Assembly: GCF_016653615.1 (NCBI RefSeq)
Contig: NZ_CP067393.1
Location: 3,172,907 to 3,236,906, forward strand
Source of the DNA: Entomomonas asaccharolytica
GTDB lineage: Bacteria; Pseudomonadota; Gammaproteobacteria; Pseudomonadales; Pseudomonadaceae
DNA: 64,000 nucleotides
Direction of reading: 5' to 3'
Position numbers and translations under genes: made by a program. The notes below the pieces were generated by a model. That model did not search any database. It was not told the origin of the DNA and saw nothing but the letters and a program-made list of their open reading frames with translations. This document shows, in pieces, positions 19,326-33,549 of the stretch (the first letter of the stretch is position 1; each line of letters begins with the position of its first letter).

Positions 19326-19468
19326 TTAACTTAATCTTACATTTTTTAATGATGCTAACACGTTGTTTATAAAAGACTTTATAAAAAATTAGCATTAAGT
19401 CTCATAGTATGCATACTATTTGTATTACTTATAATAAAAACTGATCTTTCAATTTATAAGGTATTATC

Positions 19469-19858
19469 ATGTCTTTAACAGATATTATTTCACAATACAC
19501 TAAACTCGCTGGACAGCACGCTTCTAATAATGAAGCAGATGGTGGCTTGTTAGGTATGGCTAAAAGCTTACTTGGCAATGAAGTTTCTGGAAATCTTATC
19601 CAAAAATTTTTAAGTAACCTTTCACCTGATATTATTCAAAAGTTATCCGCCCTAAAAGCACTAGGTAGCAATGAAACCAGTAATCCTGAGTCATCAGAAA
19701 ATTTTGTAGCCATGTTTAAACAATTGGCTGGCCAGTTTGCTACAAAAGATACCGACCAACAAGTTTCTGAGTTAGCTGAACCTGATAATGCTAACCTTGT
19801 AGCAAAAGCATTAGATATGGCGAAAGGGTTTGGTATTAATTTAGATAAATTATTATGA
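19469..19858 (+). CDS. Uncharacterised small protein
   Basis: 129-residue acidic, Ser/Asn-rich protein that I do not recognise. It has no signal peptide. It appears to be made of two related amphipathic helical halves: DIISQYTKLAGQHASNNEAD near the start and FVAMFKQLAGQFATKDTDQQ near residue 82 both contain a KLAGQ[HF]A-like core, suggesting an internal duplication. GLLGMAKSLLGNE and LDMAKGFGINLDKLL are similarly related. The ATG has AAGG about eight bases upstream and the codon usage fits its neighbours, so it is likely real. Function unknown. Confidence 0.7.
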   Translation: MSLTDIISQYTKLAGQHASNNEADGGLLGMAKSLLGNEVSGNLIQKFLSNLSPDIIQKLSALKALGSNETSNPESSENFVAMFKQLAGQFATKDTDQQVSELAEPDNANLVAKALDMAKGFGINLDKLL

Positions 19859-20118
19859 TCTGTAAACAGTAAGTAGTTAGCTGCAAGCCTGACTACTTTC
19901 TGTACTACTCACAAAAGTAGCTTTATCTTAACTTAGCCTCTAATTTATCATTGAAAATTCTACTTATTAATGATAATTCCACTATTCGCTAATAACCCTA
20001 TGTCTCATATATTTTATTTGCTGCCTCTTTGTAGAATTGGGTACACAAACTGATTGTTTTAATCGTTGTTTTGAATAAATAGACATTGATTATTAACTAA
20101 ACGTATGAGGAATTATTT

Positions 20119-20529
20119 ATGTCTCAAGAAAAAATTGTAACCCTATTTAATAGTCCAGCTATTGCAAGACATGCTGTGACAGAATTAATAGAAGCAGATT
20201 TTGCAGAACACGATATTCAGTACCTTGATAGAGAATATTTAAAAGAAAGAGAACAAGCCATCCAAGAAAAAAATATTTGGGATGAGCTATTTGGTTATGA
20301 TGTGATGGAAGAAAATGTTGATATCTATCGTCATGCAATCGAAAATGATGCGGTGATATTAATATTACTTACTGAAAACACCCTATTAGATAAGGCTATG
20401 CAAATCCTTGAGCACTATCACCAACTAGACAAATCAAAACTGCCTGAAGGTGCAAAAGATGTGAGTATAGCTCCTGCTTTACAGGGTTCACCCAACCAAT
20501 CAAACCCAACAACAACCGTTCATCGATAA
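20119..20529 (+). CDS. Uncharacterised protein with YflT/general-stress-like N-terminal domain
   Basis: 136-residue cytosolic protein. The opening EKIVTLFNSPAIARHAVTEL, the LFGYDVMEENVDIYRHAIEN segment and the following AVILILL strand resemble the ferredoxin-like fold of heat-induced/general stress proteins (YflT, GSP17M), where a tract like WDxLxGxDVxE is followed by a Tyr-rich helix. This is a fold-level guess. The C-terminal 35 residues are Pro/Ser/Asn-rich and likely disordered. GAGGA lies about nine bases before ATG 20119. It stands alone in a 740-base stretch between genes of unknown function and glmU. Confidence 0.65.
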   Translation: MSQEKIVTLFNSPAIARHAVTELIEADFAEHDIQYLDREYLKEREQAIQEKNIWDELFGYDVMEENVDIYRHAIENDAVILILLTENTLLDKAMQILEHYHQLDKSKLPEGAKDVSIAPALQGSPNQSNPTTTVHR

Positions 20530-20573
20530 GCAATTACGGTAATCTTCATTGGTTTTATCAACGAAATTAATAC

Positions 20574-20597
20574 AAGGGCTTAAAAGCCCTTTATTGA
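20574..20597. terminator. Hairpin terminator between convergent genes
   Basis: AAGGGC (20574-20579) pairs with GCCCTT (20586-20591) around a six-base loop, followed on the plus strand by TTATTG and further T-rich sequence. It separates the convergent genes ending at 20529 and 20598. Confidence 0.55.
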
Positions 20598-21956
20598 TTA
20601 AATTTTTTTAGGCTTTTGCCAATTATCTTTTTGCACTTGATAGGCACGACTTATTGCTAATGCATTCGGTGCTACATCTTTTGTAATCGTTGAGCCTGCT
20701 GCTGTGGTAGCTGCATCACCAATAGTAACAGGAGCCACTAGTGAGTTATTAGAGCCTATAAATACTTCATTGCCTAAAATAGTTTTAAATTTATTAACAC
20801 CATCATAGTTACAAGTAATAGTTCCTGCGCCAATATTACAATAGTTACCAACCTCTGTATCACCTAAATAAGTTAAATGACCTACTTTAGAGTACTCTCC
20901 TAAAGAAGTATTTTTTAACTCCACAAAATTACCCACATGAGCTTTTGCGTGAAGCACAGTACCTGGACGTAAACGAGCGAAAGGTCCTGCATCACTTTCT
21001 TCTTCTAAAATAGCGCCTTCAATATGACTATTTGCTTTAACCTTAACGCCCTTTTTTAAGATACTGTCTTTAATAATACAGTTAGCACCTATCGTTACCC
21101 CGTCCTCAATAACTACTTTACCTTCTAAAATAACATTGATATCTATTTCAATATCAGAACCTATCTCTACCTCTCCCCGTAAATCAAAACGGCTAGGATC
21201 AAGTAAAGTAACACCTTTTCTCATCAGCATTTGAGCCGCATTATATTGATAATAACGCTCTAATTGGGCTAACTGTATACGATCATTAGCACCCTGCACT
21301 TCCATTTCTGTTGCTGGTTGAGCTGTTGCTATAGCAAAACCGTCATTAACTGCCATGGCAATAATATCGGTTAAATAATATTCACCTTGCGCATTTTGAT
21401 TGGATAATTTTGATAACCATTTTCTTAATGGTTCGCTAGATAAAGCCAGAATGCCTGTATTACCTTCTTTAATTTGTTTTTGCTGTTCCGTAGCATCTTT
21501 TTGCTCAACGATCGCTGTAACATTACCTACTTCATTACGAATAATACGCCCATAGCCAGTAGGATTAGCTAAATTAACAGTTAATAGCCCCAAAAATAAC
21601 GGCTGTATAAACCCAAGTAGATTTTCTAAGGTTGTGGTTTCAATTAATGGTACATCACCATAAAGAATTAATACTTTTTCACTTTCCACAAAAGGCATCG
21701 CAGCAGCAACTGCATGCCCCGTACCTAATTGTTGTTCTTGTAGAACAAAATGTATATCATCAGCTGTTAATAATTGTTTTACTTGTTCAGCACCATGACC
21801 GATAACCACATGTATTTTTTGAGGTTTTAATCTTCTAGCAGTATCAATCACATGGCCTAGCATAGTTTTACCTGCTACTTTATGTAAAACTTTAGGGAGT
21901 GTTGAACACATGCGAGTACCTTTGCCCGCAGCAAGAATAATTACTTCTAATGACAT
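20598..21956 (-). CDS. glmU: Bifunctional GlcNAc-1-phosphate uridyltransferase / GlcN-1-phosphate acetyltransferase
   Basis: Makes UDP-GlcNAc for peptidoglycan and lipid A. At 452 residues it has an N-terminal pyrophosphorylase domain ([20 protein letters not shown], then [12 protein letters not shown] and YGDVPL). The C-terminal left-handed beta-helix is built of hexapeptide repeats ([18 protein letters not shown] onward), with the acetyltransferase site around [20 protein letters not shown] and [10 protein letters not shown]. As in Pseudomonas it lies just downstream of the ATP synthase operon (72-base gap), but a hairpin in that gap suggests it is partly uncoupled. Confidence 0.97.
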   Translation of the reverse strand: MSLEVIILAAGKGTRMCSTLPKVLHKVAGKTMLGHVIDTARRLKPQKIHVVIGHGAEQVKQLLTADDIHFVLQEQQLGTGHAVAAAMPFVESEKVLILYGDVPLIETTTLENLLGFIQPLFLGLLTVNLANPTGYGRIIRNEVGNVTAIVEQKDATEQQKQIKEGNTGILALSSEPLRKWLSKLSNQNAQGEYYLTDIIAMAVNDGFAIATAQPATEMEVQGANDRIQLAQLERYYQYNAAQMLMRKGVTLLDPSRFDLRGEVEIGSDIEIDINVILEGKVVIEDGVTIGANCIIKDSILKKGVKVKANSHIEGAILEEESDAGPFARLRPGTVLHAKAHVGNFVELKNTSLGEYSKVGHLTYLGDTEVGNYCNIGAGTITCNYDGVNKFKTILGNEVFIGSNNSLVAPVTIGDAATTAAGSTITKDVAPNALAISRAYQVQKDNWQKPKKI

Positions 21957-21970
21957 AATTAATACCCCAA

Positions 21971-22003
21971 AAAAACAAAGGGCAGCCTAAGCCACCCCTT
22001 TTT
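21971..22003 (-). terminator. Probable terminator at the end of the atp operon
   Basis: On the minus strand AAAGGG (22001-21996) pairs with CCCTTT (21982-21977), with further G-C pairing possible inside the 13-base loop, and GTTTTTTTGG follows. It lies between atpC and glmU, and could end the atp transcript or attenuate glmU. Confidence 0.5.
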
Positions 22004-22028
22004 ATAAACTAAACCACTTCCCCAACAA

Positions 22029-22448
22029 TTATTTAAACTTTCTTCTAAGTTCAGTAATTGTTCGTAATTGTGCTGCTGCTTGCGCAAGACTAGAAGCTGT
22101 TTTACTGTAATCTTGGTGCGATGATTTATCATTCAACTCATGTTCAGCACTAATCATGGCAGCTTTTGCTGCTGCTTCATCAAGGTCTTCTGCACGAATA
22201 CCTGTATCAGCTAGTACCACTACTTCTAAGGGTTGAACTTCCAAAAATCCACCTGAGATATAGAAAATCTCTTCTGTATCATCTTCTTTAACAACACGCA
22301 CAGGGCCTGGTAACAAACTAGTTAATAGCGGTGCATGGTTAGGTAATATACCTAGATCACCCATACTACCATGAGCTACTACTCGTTTAACAGTACCAGT
22401 AAATAATGATTCTTCTGCACTGACTATGCTACATTTAATCATTGCCAT
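22029..22448 (-). CDS. atpC: ATP synthase F1 epsilon subunit
   Basis: Central-stalk subunit that couples rotation and restrains ATP hydrolysis. The 139 residues have the beta-sandwich signature VKRVVAHGSMGDLGILPNHAPLLTSL and SGGFLEVQPLEVVVLADT, followed by the two-helix C-terminal domain ending in a basic FRRK-like tail. It is the last gene of the atp operon, 51 bases after atpD. Confidence 0.97.
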   Translation of the reverse strand: MAMIKCSIVSAEESLFTGTVKRVVAHGSMGDLGILPNHAPLLTSLLPGPVRVVKEDDTEEIFYISGGFLEVQPLEVVVLADTGIRAEDLDEAAAKAAMISAEHELNDKSSHQDYSKTASSLAQAAAQLRTITELRRKFK

Positions 22449-22499
22449 ATCTATAATACCCTCTACTTTATGCCCATAATACCATTATGGGTACACCCA

Positions 22500-24802
<2,303 letters not shown>

Positions 24803-24853
24803 ATTACACCTTTAGCATTAGTTAACAGGTGTTATTACAACACCTGCATCGTC

Positions 24854-26398
24854 TTACCAAGTATGGGTAGCTTTAAAGCTCTCAATACCTGCTTTAATCT
24901 CAGCATCAATCTCATCGTTAAAGTCACCTTTAACGTTAATTTTTGCCATAAGATCTGCTTTATCTCTGTTGAAGTATTCTAATAATGCCTCTTCAAAAGC
25001 ACCAATCTTATCTAACTCAATATCCTGTAAATAACCACGTTCAGCAGCATAAAGAGAAACAGACATTTGCGCAACTGAGAATGGAGCATATTGTTTTTGC
25101 TTCATTAACTCTGTTACACGCTGTCCATGCTCTAATTGCTTACGGGTTGCCTCATCAAGATCCGAAGCAAACTGTGCGAACGCTGCTAACTCACGATATT
25201 GAGCAAGTGCAGTACGAATACCACCCGATAATTTTTTGATGATCTTAGTTTGTGCTGCACCACCCACACGAGATACCGAAATACCCGCGTTAACCGCTGG
25301 ACGGATACCTGAGTTAAATAATGATGCTTCTAAGAATATCTGACCATCTGTAATTGAAATTACGTTTGTTGGTACGAAGGCAGAAACGTCACCTGCTTGC
25401 GTTTCAATAATTGGTAACGCAGTTAAAGAACCCGTTTGGCCTTTCACTTCACCATTAGTGAACTTCTCAACATATTCTTCTGATACACGAGAAGCACGCT
25501 CTAATAAACGGCTGTGTAAATAGAATACGTCACCAGGATAAGCTTCACGTCCAGGTGGACGACGTAGTAATAATGAAATTTGACGATAAGCTACCGCTTG
25601 TTTTGACAAATCATCATAAATAATTAATGCGTCTTCACCACGATCACGGAAATATTCACCCATGGTACAACCAGAATAAGGTGCTAAATATTGTAATGCA
25701 GCAGATTCAGAAGCACTGGCTACTACTACAATAGTATTTTTTAACGCATCATTTTCTTCTAATTTACGTACAACGTTAGCAATCGTTGATTGTTTTTGAC
25801 CGATAGCGACATAAACACACTTAATGCCACTGTCTTTTTGATTAATGATCGCATCAACAGCTAAAGCGGTTTTACCAATTTGACGGTCGCCAATAACCAA
25901 CTCACGTTGACCACGACCAATTGGAATCATCGCATCAACTGATTTATAACCTGTTTGTACAGGTTGGTCTACTGATTTACGCCAAATAACACCAGGTGCT
26001 ACCTTTTCAATAGCATCAGTTTGGCTAGTACCTAGAGGACCTTTACCATCAATAGGATTACCAAGCGCATCAACAACACGACCTAATAATTCACGACCAA
26101 TAGGTACTTCTAAGATACGACCTGTACATTTTGCACTCATGCCTTCAGAAAGGCTTAAGTACTCACCTAATACAACGGCGCCGACAGAGTCTTCTTCCAA
26201 GTTAAGTGCCATACCATAAACACCACCTGGGAACTCAATCATTTCGCCATACATTACATCAGCAAGACCGTAAATACGTACAATACCATCAGAAACACTA
26301 ACGATTGTACCTTCATTACGAGCTTGTGTTGAAACATCAAGTTTAGCGATACGCTCCTTGATAATTTCACTTATTTCAGAAGGATTTAATTGCTGCAT
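24854..26398 (-). CDS. atpA: ATP synthase F1 alpha subunit
   Basis: Non-catalytic nucleotide-binding subunit, 514 residues, standard length. P-loop [31 protein letters not shown], and the arginine-finger segment [19 protein letters not shown] are all present. The N-terminus [17 protein letters not shown] is the peripheral-stalk contact helix. It is 15 bases from atpH. Confidence 0.98.
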   Translation of the reverse strand: MQQLNPSEISEIIKERIAKLDVSTQARNEGTIVSVSDGIVRIYGLADVMYGEMIEFPGGVYGMALNLEEDSVGAVVLGEYLSLSEGMSAKCTGRILEVPIGRELLGRVVDALGNPIDGKGPLGTSQTDAIEKVAPGVIWRKSVDQPVQTGYKSVDAMIPIGRGQRELVIGDRQIGKTALAVDAIINQKDSGIKCVYVAIGQKQSTIANVVRKLEENDALKNTIVVVASASESAALQYLAPYSGCTMGEYFRDRGEDALIIYDDLSKQAVAYRQISLLLRRPPGREAYPGDVFYLHSRLLERASRVSEEYVEKFTNGEVKGQTGSLTALPIIETQAGDVSAFVPTNVISITDGQIFLEASLFNSGIRPAVNAGISVSRVGGAAQTKIIKKLSGGIRTALAQYRELAAFAQFASDLDEATRKQLEHGQRVTELMKQKQYAPFSVAQMSVSLYAAERGYLQDIELDKIGAFEEALLEYFNRDKADLMAKINVKGDFNDEIDAEIKAGIESFKATHTW

Positions 26399-26413
26399 GC
26401 CATGCCCCTCAAA

Positions 26414-26950
26414 TCAGGAATTCATTGCTTCGGCGAGCTTATCTAGCCGACCGCGAACCGAACTATCTATTACCAAGTCACCTGCACGAATTGTTAACCC
26501 ACCAATTAATGCAGCATTTACTGTTTGCTTAGCTTTTACTGTTCGCTCAAGCCGCTTTGATAAGGCGGCAGTTATTTTTTGAAGCTGCTCATCAGATAAT
26601 TCAAAAGCAGTTTCTATCTCTGCATCTACTACACGCTCAGCTTCTAGCTTATAGTCTTCGTAAAGCTCACAAATAGTAGGTAATAAAGATAAACGATCAT
26701 GTTCACCCACTATATGTAAAAAATTACTAAAGGTTTCGTCTATTTTGCCCGCCAATAAATTGGATAATAAATCAGCTTTTTGAGCACGCGTTAATGTTGG
26801 TTTACCCAGTTCTTGAACAACTACAGGTTGCTCCAAAGCACAAGCAGCCAGTTCTAACATAGTAAACCAAGCGTCAACTTGGTTTGCTGTCTTAGCAAAC
26901 TCAAAAGCAGCTCTTGCATAAGGTCTGGCAAGCGTATGGGTATTTATCAT
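26414..26950 (-). CDS. atpH: ATP synthase F1 delta subunit
   Basis: Peripheral-stalk subunit joining b to the top of F1, 178 residues. ARPYARAAFEFAKTANQVDAW opens the helical N-terminal domain and LIGGLTIRAGDLVIDSSVRGRLDKLAEAM is the conserved C-terminal signature. Twelve bases separate it from atpF. Confidence 0.97.
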   Translation of the reverse strand: MINTHTLARPYARAAFEFAKTANQVDAWFTMLELAACALEQPVVVQELGKPTLTRAQKADLLSNLLAGKIDETFSNFLHIVGEHDRLSLLPTICELYEDYKLEAERVVDAEIETAFELSDEQLQKITAALSKRLERTVKAKQTVNAALIGGLTIRAGDLVIDSSVRGRLDKLAEAMNS

Positions 26951-26962
26951 TGCTTGCTCCGC

Positions 26963-27433
26963 TTACAGTTTAGAAGCTATTTTATCAACCAGATCACTGT
27001 GTGCATTGGCATCTACAGAAGATTCTAAAATCTTCTCAGCTCCTTGCACAGCCAAACTTGCTACTTGAGAGCGAAGTTGGTCTCTGGCACGATTTACTTC
27101 CAGATCAATTTCAGACCTAGCACTAGCAATTAATTTTTCGCCTTCAGTACGAGCTTGTTGTTTTGACTCTTCTATAATAGATGAAGCTGTTTTATTAGCT
27201 TTATCAAGAATGTCAGCTGCTTGCTCTTTACCTTCACGAAGTATTTGCTCTACTTGCTGTTGGACTTCTTGCAATTCGCGCTCAGCACGACCTGCTGCAT
27301 CCAAACCTTCCGCAATTTTTTTCTTGCGTTCTTGCATAACCTGATTAATAGGAGGCCATACATATTTCATACAAAACAAGACAAAAATAGCGAAGGCAAT
27401 AGTTTGACCGATTAATGTCAAATTTATATTCAT
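26963..27433 (-). CDS. atpF: ATP synthase Fo b subunit
   Basis: Peripheral-stalk protein of 156 residues with one N-terminal membrane helix (residues 5-25, followed by [18 protein letters not shown]) and a long charged coiled coil rich in Ala, Glu, Gln and Arg. Two copies would dimerise and reach the delta subunit. Standard length. Confidence 0.97.
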   Translation of the reverse strand: MNINLTLIGQTIAFAIFVLFCMKYVWPPINQVMQERKKKIAEGLDAAGRAERELQEVQQQVEQILREGKEQAADILDKANKTASSIIEESKQQARTEGEKLIASARSEIDLEVNRARDQLRSQVASLAVQGAEKILESSVDANAHSDLVDKIASKL

Positions 27434-27516
27434 AGCGACTTACCTCATGCTATCCCAGTTGATTTGGCTAGTTTCATTAAATTAAGCATCAAAATGCTCA
27501 ACATCTTTAACTAGCG

Positions 27517-27771
<255 letters not shown>

Positions 27772-27808
27772 TTAATAAAAAACTATCTCACACACCAATT
27801 ATTTATTA

Positions 27809-29046
<1,238 letters not shown>

Positions 29047-29122
29047 TGTATTAGCCTGACTATTTTAAACCAATAAAGTTATTTTTCATTAACTTTAGTC
29101 ATAATTATTTAATTTGGCGCAA

Positions 29123-29151
29123 AGTATAGGGATATCCAAGCAAAGCTTCAA
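29123..29151 (-). promoter_or_regulatory. Sigma-70-type promoter of the atpIBEFHAGDC operon
   Basis: On the minus strand TTGAAG (29151-29146) and TATACT (29128-29123) are separated by exactly 17 bases. Transcription would start near 29116, giving a leader of about 70 bases before atpI. It lies in the 142-base gap between parB and atpI. Confidence 0.65.
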
Positions 29152-29188
29152 CACAAAGTTACATTATTTTTTACAAATTTCCTATAAG

Positions 29189-30061
29189 TCAGTGAATATG
29201 CTTTAAAACACCTTGTAATTCATCAAGTGAATTATAGCGTATCACCAATTCTCCTTTACCTTTTTTATTATGCTTAATTGCTACAGGTGATCCTAACCGC
29301 TCGGCTAATTTTTGTTCAAGTCTTTTAATATCAGGATCATTAGTTACCTTAGTAGTTTTCTTTGATGTTTCATTTAACCACTGTCTAACCATGGCTTCTG
29401 CCTGACGTACCGACAAACCTCTTGCGACAATAAACCGCGCACCCTCAATTTGTCTTTCTACAGGTAATCCTAGTAAAGCACGTGCATGTCCCATTTCTAA
29501 ATCACCATGGGAAAGCATAACTTTTACATCTTCTGGCAAACTAATTAAACGTAATAAATTGGTCACCGCAGTACGGGACTTGCCCACTGCATCTGCTACT
29601 TGTTGCTGTGTTAATTCAAACTCTTGCTGTAAACGTTGTAATGCTATTGCTTCTTCAATTGGGTTTAAATCTTCCCGTTGAATGTTTTCAATTAACGCTA
29701 AAGCAATGGCTGTTTCATCAGGAATATCGCGCACTAACGCGGGTATTTTATCTAAACCTGCTTGTTGACTAGCCCGCCAGCGTCTTTCACCTGCAATAAT
29801 TTCATAACGACCTTTAGCGATTGGACGCACCACAATTGGCTGCATTACACCCTGTGCTTTAATAGATTGTGCTAACTCTTCAAGACTTTGCGGATCCATA
29901 TCACGACGTGGTTGATATTTACCACGCTGAATAATTTCTAAGGGTAATTGTTGTAGTTCACTTTGTGGAGTATTAGCTGCTTGTTCTTGGACAGCAGCTA
30001 CCGTATTGCCACCTAGCAATGCGTCTAAACCCCGCCCTAGACCTCTTTTCTTTACAGCCAT
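29189..30061 (-). CDS. parB: Chromosome partitioning protein ParB (Spo0J)
   Basis: CTP-dependent DNA clamp that loads at parS. The 290 residues show KRGLGRGLDALLG at the N-terminus, PRRDMDPQSLEELAQSIKAQG, the CTP-binding IIAGERRWRASQQAGLDKIP and NIQREDLNPIEEA, and a helix-turn-helix (LTQQQVADAVGKSRTAVTNLLRLISLP). It lies nine bases after parA, and a parS-like sequence is present about 1 kb away inside rsmG. Confidence 0.97.
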   Translation of the reverse strand: MAVKKRGLGRGLDALLGGNTVAAVQEQAANTPQSELQQLPLEIIQRGKYQPRRDMDPQSLEELAQSIKAQGVMQPIVVRPIAKGRYEIIAGERRWRASQQAGLDKIPALVRDIPDETAIALALIENIQREDLNPIEEAIALQRLQQEFELTQQQVADAVGKSRTAVTNLLRLISLPEDVKVMLSHGDLEMGHARALLGLPVERQIEGARFIVARGLSVRQAEAMVRQWLNETSKKTTKVTNDPDIKRLEQKLAERLGSPVAIKHNKKGKGELVIRYNSLDELQGVLKHIH

Positions 30062-30070
30062 AATAGTTCC

Positions 30071-30856
30071 TTATGAAATAGTATGTTTTGCATTACGTTG
30101 TCTTTTAATCAACTCTTTAGCCAAAGCTAAATAAGCTTCTGCACCTTTTGATTGCTTGTCATAAATAATCGCAGGCAATCCAAAACTAGGCGCTTCGGCC
30201 AAACGAATATTACGTGGAATCACCGTATCATATAGCTTATCACCAAAATGCTGTTGTAGTTGCACAGAAACATCATTGGTTAGACTCATTCTAGCATCGT
30301 ACATAGTACGCACTAAACCCTCAATATGTAGGGTTGGATTTAACGATTGAGCAATTCGCTCAATCGTATTTAATAAATCTGTTAAGCCTTCTAATGCATA
30401 ATACTCACATTGCATAGGAATAATCACACCATCAGCAGCCACTAAAGCATTAACAGTTAACATCGACAGAGAGGGGGGGCAATCAATCAAAATATAATCG
30501 TAATTATCACGAATAGGCGCTAAGGACTCTCTTAAACGATTTTCTTTATGAGCCACTTCCAACAGCTCTACTTCTGCTGCTGTTAAATCTCTATTAGCAG
30601 GCAATAGTTGATAACCTGCTTGTTCAGAAAAATGCATAGCCTCCACAAAGCTACACTCGCCAACCAGCACATCATAAACTGATCGCTCTAATGCCAACTT
30701 ATCTACACCGCTCCCTGTGGTAGCATTACCCTGTGGATCTAGATCGATAAGCAATACATGTTTTCTTGAAGCAACCAAGGAAGCAGCAAGGTTGATACAG
30801 GTAGTTGTTTTACCCACCCCACCTTTTTGGTTAACAATTGCATAAACCTTGGCCAT
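30071..30856 (-). CDS. parA: Chromosome partitioning ATPase ParA (Soj)
   Basis: Walker-type ATPase of 261 residues that drives origin segregation with ParB. The deviant Walker A QKGGVGKTTT is at residues 10-19, with LLIDLDPQGNATTGSG and YILIDCPPSLSMLTVNAL as further signatures. Eleven bases separate it from rsmG. The order mnmG-rsmG-parA-parB is the common gammaproteobacterial one. Confidence 0.97.
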   Translation of the reverse strand: MAKVYAIVNQKGGVGKTTTCINLAASLVASRKHVLLIDLDPQGNATTGSGVDKLALERSVYDVLVGECSFVEAMHFSEQAGYQLLPANRDLTAAEVELLEVAHKENRLRESLAPIRDNYDYILIDCPPSLSMLTVNALVAADGVIIPMQCEYYALEGLTDLLNTIERIAQSLNPTLHIEGLVRTMYDARMSLTNDVSVQLQQHFGDKLYDTVIPRNIRLAEAPSFGLPAIIYDKQSKGAEAYLALAKELIKRQRNAKHTIS

Positions 30857-30867
30857 GTATTTACCTT

Positions 30868-31509
30868 TTACTGGTGATGTTTTATAACTAATAAATGACG
30901 TTGCCCTTCACAATTTGGCACCATCAATTGATAATCAGATTCTACCTTAAATTCACTTGGTAGTGTTTGTAACTCTTCTTCTGGATAAACACCTTTCATA
31001 GCAAACCACATTGTTTGTTGATTTGCTAAATGCTTCGTTAAATTAACAAAATCTGCTAATGAGCTAAAGGCACGAGACACAATACCAGAAAACGGTTGTT
31101 CCACGTGAAACGATTCGGCTCGTTGATTAACCACCTGTACATTAGTTAATTTTAGCTCAAGTACCACTTGGGTTAAAAATCTAGTTTTCTTACCATTGCT
31201 ATCAAGCAACGTAAAATCATTATCAGGAAACATAATAGCCAGTGGTATACCAGGCATACCACCACCACTCCCCACATCTAACCAATTTTTGCCTGTTATA
31301 TAAGGAACGATACTTAAACTATCTAATAAATGGCGAGATACCATTTCATTAATATCTCGCACTGCCGTTAGATTATAAGCTTTATTCCATTTTGCCAATA
31401 ATTCTAAATAACCAAGCAATAACTGTTGCTGTTGTTCTGTAATCGCTAACCCTAGTTGCTTAATACCTTGCTTGAGCAACTGAGCTTGTTGATCTGTGAC
31501 CAAGCTCAT
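30868..31509 (-). CDS. rsmG: 16S rRNA (guanine-N7) methyltransferase RsmG
   Basis: Methylates G527 of 16S rRNA using S-adenosylmethionine. The 213 residues include [25 protein letters not shown], the AdoMet motif [17 protein letters not shown] and [10 protein letters not shown] parS-like palindrome lies within the coding sequence (31097-31112), encoding part of the [10 protein letters not shown] segment. It overlaps the mnmG stop by one base. Confidence 0.97.
   Translation of the reverse strand: MSLVTDQQAQLLKQGIKQLGLAITEQQQQLLLGYLELLAKWNKAYNLTAVRDINEMVSRHLLDSLSIVPYITGKNWLDVGSGGGMPGIPLAIMFPDNDFTLLDSNGKKTRFLTQVVLELKLTNVQVVNQRAESFHVEQPFSGIVSRAFSSLADFVNLTKHLANQQTMWFAMKGVYPEEELQTLPSEFKVESDYQLMVPNCEGQRHLLVIKHHQ
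31097..31112. promoter_or_regulatory. parS-like ParB-binding site inside rsmG
   Basis: TGTTCCACGTGAAACG has the parS core CCACGTG/TCACGTG and agrees with the bacterial parS consensus TGTTYCACGTGRAACA at 15 of 16 positions. It is 1.0-1.9 kb from parA-parB and about 33 kb from the probable oriC, which is the usual neighbourhood for such sites. ParB binding is inferred. Confidence 0.8.
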
Positions 31510-33401
31510 TAAGCTTGCTCCAACTTACGGCTAGCATTACGCTTTTTCAAATAAACCATTAACAATGAAATAGCCGCAGGCGTTACACCTGATATTCTGG
31601 ATGCCTGTCCTAATGTTTGTGGCCGAACTGCCATCAGTTTTTGCTGAATTTCCTTAGAAAGCCCAGAAATAATGGTGTAGTCGATATCTTCAGGTAGGCT
31701 AATTTCTTCACTTTCCCGTAACTTAGCAATCTCTTCCTGTTGACGATCAATATAACCTGCATATTTGGTTTGAATTTCTATCTGCTCTGCCACTTGCTCA
31801 TCTATATTTTCAAAACCAACAATAGCTACTAATGATTTAAAATCAATCTCAGGACGTGCTAACAAATTTAACAAGTTATACTCATGGGTTAATGCTGTAT
31901 CAAATTGTTTAACTATTGCATCGCCTTTTGGAGTATTAGGTAATATCCAAGTAGATTTTAAACGCTCTGTTTCCTTTTCGATTTGTTCACGCTTACGGCA
32001 AAATGCATCCCAACGAACATCATCAACTAAACCTAACTCTCGACCTTTTGCTGTTAATCGTAAATCCGCGTTATCTTCTCTTAAAATTAGGCGATACTCA
32101 GCTCGAGAAGTAAACATGCGATATGGCTCTTGAGTACCTAAGGTAATTAAATCATCTACCAATACACCTATATAAGCTTCATCTCGACGTGGACACCAAG
32201 GCTCTTTTCCTTGCGCTTGCAAAGCGGCATTACAGCCTGCTAACAAACCTTGTGCACCTGCTTCTTCATAGCCTGTTGTACCGTTAATTTGACCTGCAAA
32301 ATATAGGTTATTAATATGTTTAGTTTCTAAGCTAGTTTTTAAATCCCTAGGATCAAAATAATCATACTCAATGGCATAGCCTGGGCGCAAAATATGCGCA
32401 TTTTCTAAACCTTTCATGGTATGAATAAAGGCTAGCTGTACATCAAAAGGCAGCGATGTAGAAATACCATTAGGATACAACTCATTAGTATTTAACCCTT
32501 CTGGCTCTAAGAAAACCTGATGGCTTTCTTTATCAGCAAAACGGTGTATCTTATCTTCGATAGAAGGGCAATAACGTGCGCCCACACTTTCAATCACCCC
32601 TGAATACATGGGTGAACGATCAAGATTCGCTGCAATAATTTCATGAGTTCGAGGGTTGGTAGTGGTAATCCAACAACTCACTTGCTCTGGATGATCTGCT
32701 ACGCTACCTAAAAAAGACATAACAGGCGACGGGAAATCACCCAGCTGCTCTGTCATTACTGAAAAATCAACAGTTCTTGCATCTATACGAGCAGGCGTAC
32801 CTGTTTTTAAACGACCCACGGACAAGGGTAACTCTCTTAAACGGCTACCTAAAGCAATAGCAGGAGGGTCACCTGCACGCCCTGCTGAATAGTTTTGTAA
32901 ACCAATATGAATTAAACCATTTAAGAATGTACCAGCAGTAAGCACTACAGTATCAGAAAAAAAGCGCACTCCCATTTGGGTAACAACGCCTTTTACTGTA
33001 TCTCCTTCAACAATTAAATCATCACAGGCTTGCTGGAATAACCAAAGGTTCGCTTGATTTTCTAATTTATAACGAATAGCGGCTTTGTATAAAATACGAT
33101 CTGCTTGGGCACGTGTTGCTCTAACTGCTGGTCCTTTCCTGCTGTTTAAAATACGAAACTGAATCCCTGCCTTATCTGCTGCATGAGCCATCTCACCGCC
33201 TAGCGCGTCAATCTCTCGCACCAGATGACTTTTGCCGATCCCACCAATTGCAGGATTACAACTCATTTGGCCTAATGTTTCAATATTATGAGTAAGCAGA
33301 AGAGTCTTAACGCCCATTCGCGCAGCAGCTAATGCAGCTTCTGTACCTGCATGACCACCACCGACAACAATGACTCCAAAACGACTAGGAAAGTCCACCA
33401 T
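31509..33401 (-). CDS. mnmG: tRNA uridine-5-carboxymethylaminomethyl modification enzyme, FAD subunit
   Basis: With MnmE it installs the cmnm5 group at U34 of certain tRNAs. The 630 residues carry the FAD motif [56 protein letters not shown], and the C-terminal [19 protein letters not shown] and [19 protein letters not shown] segments. AGAGG lies four bases before ATG 33401. Its partner mnmE is some 26 kb away (59.5 kb), although the two are near neighbours in typical Pseudomonas. Confidence 0.98.
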   Translation of the reverse strand: MVDFPSRFGVIVVGGGHAGTEAALAAARMGVKTLLLTHNIETLGQMSCNPAIGGIGKSHLVREIDALGGEMAHAADKAGIQFRILNSRKGPAVRATRAQADRILYKAAIRYKLENQANLWLFQQACDDLIVEGDTVKGVVTQMGVRFFSDTVVLTAGTFLNGLIHIGLQNYSAGRAGDPPAIALGSRLRELPLSVGRLKTGTPARIDARTVDFSVMTEQLGDFPSPVMSFLGSVADHPEQVSCWITTTNPRTHEIIAANLDRSPMYSGVIESVGARYCPSIEDKIHRFADKESHQVFLEPEGLNTNELYPNGISTSLPFDVQLAFIHTMKGLENAHILRPGYAIEYDYFDPRDLKTSLETKHINNLYFAGQINGTTGYEEAGAQGLLAGCNAALQAQGKEPWCPRRDEAYIGVLVDDLITLGTQEPYRMFTSRAEYRLILREDNADLRLTAKGRELGLVDDVRWDAFCRKREQIEKETERLKSTWILPNTPKGDAIVKQFDTALTHEYNLLNLLARPEIDFKSLVAIVGFENIDEQVAEQIEIQTKYAGYIDRQQEEIAKLRESEEISLPEDIDYTIISGLSKEIQQKLMAVRPQTLGQASRISGVTPAAISLLMVYLKKRNASRKLEQA

Positions 33402-33549
33402 TAAACCTCTTAGAAAAAAACAGACGAATGCCTGAAAAATAACCGTATATTATAGTTATTTTACTTATAATATTAAAGAAGTTATATATTACTTCGTCGC
33501 TGCTACTAAAAAATATATAATCTTTTTTAAAATGTATGGAGATAAAAAT

